Assembly (NCBI GenBank): GCA_002812745.2
Contig: NCSJ02000059.1
Coordinates: forward strand, 62,001-126,000
Length of the DNA stretch: 64,000 nucleotides
Reading direction: 5' to 3'
DNA from: Scytalidium lignicola
Lineage: Eukaryota; Ascomycota; Leotiomycetes
Part shown: positions 60,959 through 64,000 of the stretch, one piece after another
How the letters are laid out: each line of letters opens with the position of its first letter
Position numbering within the stretch: position 1 is the stretch's first letter
Made by a program: the position numbers and the translations under genes
The notes under the pieces: generated by a model
The model's database searches: none
What the model saw: only the letters and a program-made list of their open reading frames with translations
What the model was told of the DNA's origin: nothing

Positions 60959-61189
60959 TGTTTAAGTATACAAGATATGACCTTTGAGATGAAATTCGAG
61001 ATGGAAGTGGCCCTACGGAACCCAATTACAGGGGTCCTATTGGCTCCCTTAATTTAAGGCCATATCGGCCACCCGAGGCTGAGGTCAGGGTGTTCCAGAC
61101 ACACGGCGTGAATACTGTAATTCAAGAAGTGCTGTCAAACGTGACAGATATCACATTATTTTGACATTTATCCTTCCTTACGACTTGTC
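60959..61189. promoter_or_regulatory. Divergent promoter of taco1 and laa1
   Basis: Only 231 bases separate the two start codons. It contains CCAAT-type boxes in both directions (around 61020 and 61042) and a GGCCATATCGGCC near-palindrome, so both genes probably share this promoter. Confidence 0.45.
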
Positions 61190-64000
61190 ATGTCCTCGAC
61201 TGAACCTACAGACACTGGAAATGGCTCAAACGATGCAACAGATCGTACAAATCTACCTCAGAACCCAGAGCTCGATGTAAAGAAGTTGCAGTCGTTATCA
61301 TCTGAACAACAAGACTTATACCTCCTGACATTTATCTCCACGCTTACGAACCATGTCGAGCATTTGGAACCAGATGACTGTACTGCGCAACAGTTGTATC
61401 TCAAGCGCGAGCTGCTACAGATCCTAAATCTACCTTCCCCTCTATCGACAAGGGTAATTCGAAACAATCTTGGGAAATGTTTTGCGCATATCCTTGGAAA
61501 GGGGGATCGGAAGCTGCTCTTCGAGACTATCAATGATTTAGTCGCGATCATCAATAATGGGAAGGTGAAGACTGAAGGAGATATCAAAACAAAACATGCT
61601 GCAGTCTCCTGTCTAGGGGATGTCTATGCGGGAGCGGGAGATAGTGCTATTGGACTGCATCCATTGGCCTGTTCTGCGTTATTGAAATTGGTCAAGACTT
61701 CGCAGAATAATGCCGGTCTTCGAGCTGCAATATTCAAAGCCCTAGGCAAGATTGCGAAGATTGTTGGTGGTAGTATGGATGAAAGCACCGCTAGGGATAT
61801 TTGGAAAAGCGCGAGAACCCATGCTTCTAGTGATAAATCGGTCCTGGTTCAGGTTGCAACATGCGGATGTTTAAAGATACTCTGCAAACATACCCCATAC
61901 TTTGACAATTCAAGCGATTTTGATAACCTCAAGTCTACAATATGGAAGACTATCGATTCGTCAAGTCCCCTGGTGCGTCAGGCTGCCGCTGATTGCCTTG
62001 CTGCTGCTCTTGTTAGATTACACTCGGAAGAGCCGCTAGTAGAGGAAGATCCTAAGATCAAGAAATTAAAACGATCTAATACAAAACGCCAATCTATTGT
62101 TCCTACAGAAGATGGGGAGGAAATTCAGAGACCCGAGAGTCCGGGGCCCAAGAAGAGCCAGATTCTTCGCCTTACACTCTCTGATCTTTTGAGACAGCTG
62201 TCCACCTTCTATGTGAAGTCTTCCACAAGCAATAAAGCGCGTGCTGGCTTGGCCATATGCTATAGCAGGATTTTGACGAGTTTGGGGGAGAACACTGTCG
62301 AGAGCAATTATATGAGGATTATCGACCACCTGACAATTGATATATTGTGCCATCCAAACATCATTCACAATAGGTACCGTCTCCTAAGCAGTCGTCGGTT
62401 TATACAGATTATTCTCGAGGATGTAATTGGACATAACATTCTAGGAGAGTCTGGACAGATATCTGCTGCTAAACTTATCATTAACGGGATCCTCAAGAAC
62501 TACCCACAAGTCCTCAAAGAAAGATCTGAGCCCACGAAGTACACCCTTGTGGCAGCCCTAAGTTCTTTAGCATCCCTAATTGAGTCTCTAGGCTCTGCCG
62601 CCAATACCTTTGCAGAAGCCTGTAGAGATGGTTTGCTTCAAGTCCTACAACATCCAAGCTACACAGTCCAGATATATGCCTCGCATTGTCTGCGGGCCTT
62701 TACATTGGCATGCCCGCAACAACTCCTTCCCTGTCTCACCATATGCATGAATAGCGTTAATCGGGAGCTTAATCTGCTTACTACAGCGAGGAATTCCCCA
62801 CGAAGATGCGTTGGGTATGCTAATGGTCTTGCGGCGATGATAAGCACCTCCTCCCTTCAGCCACTCTATGGTTCCGTGGATGTCAATAGTCGTGTTTTAT
62901 CACTAGCAACGGGTTTGTTGAAATCAAGCAGTAAATCCGAGCTACGCGTCTCTGCAACCCAGATTCAAATCGCTTGGATATTGATAGGCGGCCTCATGTC
63001 ATTGGGACCGAATTTCGTCAAAATCCACCTTACACAACTTCTGCTATTGTGGAAGAATGCTCTCCCGAAGCCTCTCGCAAAGGATAACACTTCACAGCGT
63101 AGCTATTTAGAGTCGTCCTTTCTGACCCATGTCCGAGAATGTGCTCTAGGTTCCATACTTGCTTTCCTACAATTTAATAGCAGACTATTGACAGTGGATG
63201 TTTCAAAGCGTATCGCAGCTATGCTTCAAAACACGACGGCATTCTTAAAATGTTTACCTTCCAAGAAGACATCCGAGGATATCACTCTAAGACTAACACC
63301 ATCACTGCAGCTACATGATTTGGATATCATGGTTCAGCGCCGCGTCCTTCAGTGTTACGCCAAACTAGTTAATCTCAGCTCTTCTAGTGCAAGTGAGGCA
63401 TTATTGCAATCAAACCTTCTCACTCTCGCAGTGTCTTTTTTTGCAGATCCTGAAAAGTACACGCCAAGCTCAATGAGTACGGCTATTGCAAGTTCTGCAG
63501 GTAATTTTGAAACTGTCTGGGATGTAGCTGATAACTATGGCTTTGGGGTCACAGGTCTAGTCCGAGGATTCAAAATGAAGAAGCTTCCCGGACAACATTC
63601 TAGTACTGATCAGGATGACTGGATGGTGGAAAGTGGACCTGATAAGGCTATTACCTCCGTTCTATTATCGCCTATTTGTAGCTCCCCCGAACACGACTCT
63701 CTTTCTCTATACCTGGGAGAGTCCGATAAATGTGAGAGCCTGCCGGATCCTCCTGCTACAGAGGTTGTCAATGCTGCTATTAAGCTGTTCGCAATTGCCT
63801 TTCCACTTACTCCTCCGAAAATTCAGGAGAGTATTCTAGAGCAAATTGCCACGTTCCTGTCACCAGGCTCGGTCCAGCGAGATGCAGGTCGCAAAGCAGC
63901 CATGAACATTAATGTTGCAACAGCGCTTTATTTCACTTTGAAGGTTGCGGTGAAGGAGACACAATCTTCATCTGGAGACATAACTAACGCAGCGGTACAA
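61190..64000 (+). CDS. laa1: Laa1 / HEATR5 HEAT-repeat protein, 5' part
   Basis: Laa1/HEATR5 proteins are very large alpha-solenoids that work with the AP-1 clathrin adaptor at the trans-Golgi and endosomes. The frame is open without a stop from ATG 61190 to the window end: 937 codons, no intron, cut off at the edge; the whole protein should be about 2,000 residues. The sequence is a chain of helix pairs. LDVKKLQSLSSEQQDLYLLTFISTLTNHVEHL and ELLQILNLPSPLSTRVIRNNLGKCFAHILGKGDRKLLFETINDL are typical of the family start; KHAAVSCLGDVYAGAGDSAIG and SYTVQIYASHCLRAFTLACP are further HEAT units. A short Lys/Ser-rich linker lies near residues 290-325. Confidence 0.92.
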   Translation, partial: MSSTEPTDTGNGSNDATDRTNLPQNPELDVKKLQSLSSEQQDLYLLTFISTLTNHVEHLEPDDCTAQQLYLKRELLQILNLPSPLSTRVIRNNLGKCFAHILGKGDRKLLFETINDLVAIINNGKVKTEGDIKTKHAAVSCLGDVYAGAGDSAIGLHPLACSALLKLVKTSQNNAGLRAAIFKALGKIAKIVGGSMDESTARDIWKSARTHASSDKSVLVQVATCGCLKILCKHTPYFDNSSDFDNLKSTIWKTIDSSSPLVRQAAADCLAAALVRLHSEEPLVEEDPKIKKLKRSNTKRQSIVPTEDGEEIQRPESPGPKKSQILRLTLSDLLRQLSTFYVKSSTSNKARAGLAICYSRILTSLGENTVESNYMRIIDHLTIDILCHPNIIHNRYRLLSSRRFIQIILEDVIGHNILGESGQISAAKLIINGILKNYPQVLKERSEPTKYTLVAALSSLASLIESLGSAANTFAEACRDGLLQVLQHPSYTVQIYASHCLRAFTLACPQQLLPCLTICMNSVNRELNLLTTARNSPRRCVGYANGLAAMISTSSLQPLYGSVDVNSRVLSLATGLLKSSSKSELRVSATQIQIAWILIGGLMSLGPNFVKIHLTQLLLLWKNALPKPLAKDNTSQRSYLESSFLTHVRECALGSILAFLQFNSRLLTVDVSKRIAAMLQNTTAFLKCLPSKKTSEDITLRLTPSLQLHDLDIMVQRRVLQCYAKLVNLSSSSASEALLQSNLLTLAVSFFADPEKYTPSSMSTAIASSAGNFETVWDVADNYGFGVTGLVRGFKMKKLPGQHSSTDQDDWMVESGPDKAITSVLLSPICSSPEHDSLSLYLGESDKCESLPDPPATEVVNAAIKLFAIAFPLTPPKIQESILEQIATFLSPGSVQRDAGRKAAMNINVATALYFTLKVAVKETQSSSGDITNAAVQ

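Noticed and set aside
1..64000. CRISPR array, rRNA or tRNA genes
   Set aside because: No regularly spaced direct repeats and no convincing tRNA or rRNA signatures were found by eye, and CRISPR is not expected in a fungal nuclear genome.

Overview
This is 64 kb of nuclear DNA from a filamentous ascomycete (Pezizomycotina). Coding regions are split by short GT-AG introns of about 45-195 bases, often with a CTAAC-like branch site. The gene set (SepA-type formin, Zn2Cys6 regulators, FSH-type serine hydrolase, 2EXR-domain relic, TRAPP-II and 9-1-1 subunits) is typical of that group. The long gene-poor tracts would fit a helotialean (Leotiomycetes) genome, but that placement is inference. Isolated single N bases beside homopolymers are assembly marks.

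Layout. 1-5.5 kb: the 3' end of a one-span membrane protein with a Gln/Pro-rich tail, a weak open frame, and a decayed 2EXR gene. 5.5-14.5 kb: about 9 kb without a convincing gene, strongly enriched in the palindrome TACNGTA. 14.5-24 kb: a PH-domain protein, HUS1, a basic hypothetical protein, a RING-type protein and a small membrane protein. 24.7-30.1 kb: the formin, with FH3, FH1, FH2 and DAD regions in order. 32-51 kb: an accessory stretch with a secreted multicopper oxidase, a Zn2Cys6 factor, an FSH serine hydrolase, a second Zn2Cys6 factor, two small hypothetical genes, a 306-bp MITE and an MFS transporter, separated by AT-rich gene-poor DNA. 52.5-64 kb: a compact housekeeping block with TRS120, CWC21, peroxisomal ECI1, PET100, a TACO1/YebC protein, and the start of LAA1/HEATR5 running off the end.

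How the genes may work together. The 32-51 kb stretch has the accessory parts of a specialised-metabolism or catabolic cluster: oxidase, hydrolase, two regulators and an exporter. It has no recognisable backbone synthase, so a cluster is only a hypothesis. The last block serves general cell functions. ECI1/PET100 and TACO1/LAA1 are divergent pairs with short shared promoters, and the ECI1 promoter holds a CCTCGG hexamer known from fatty-acid-induced genes of other moulds. I assigned exon joins by hand from splice consensus and reading frame, checking that phases close. I did no homology search.
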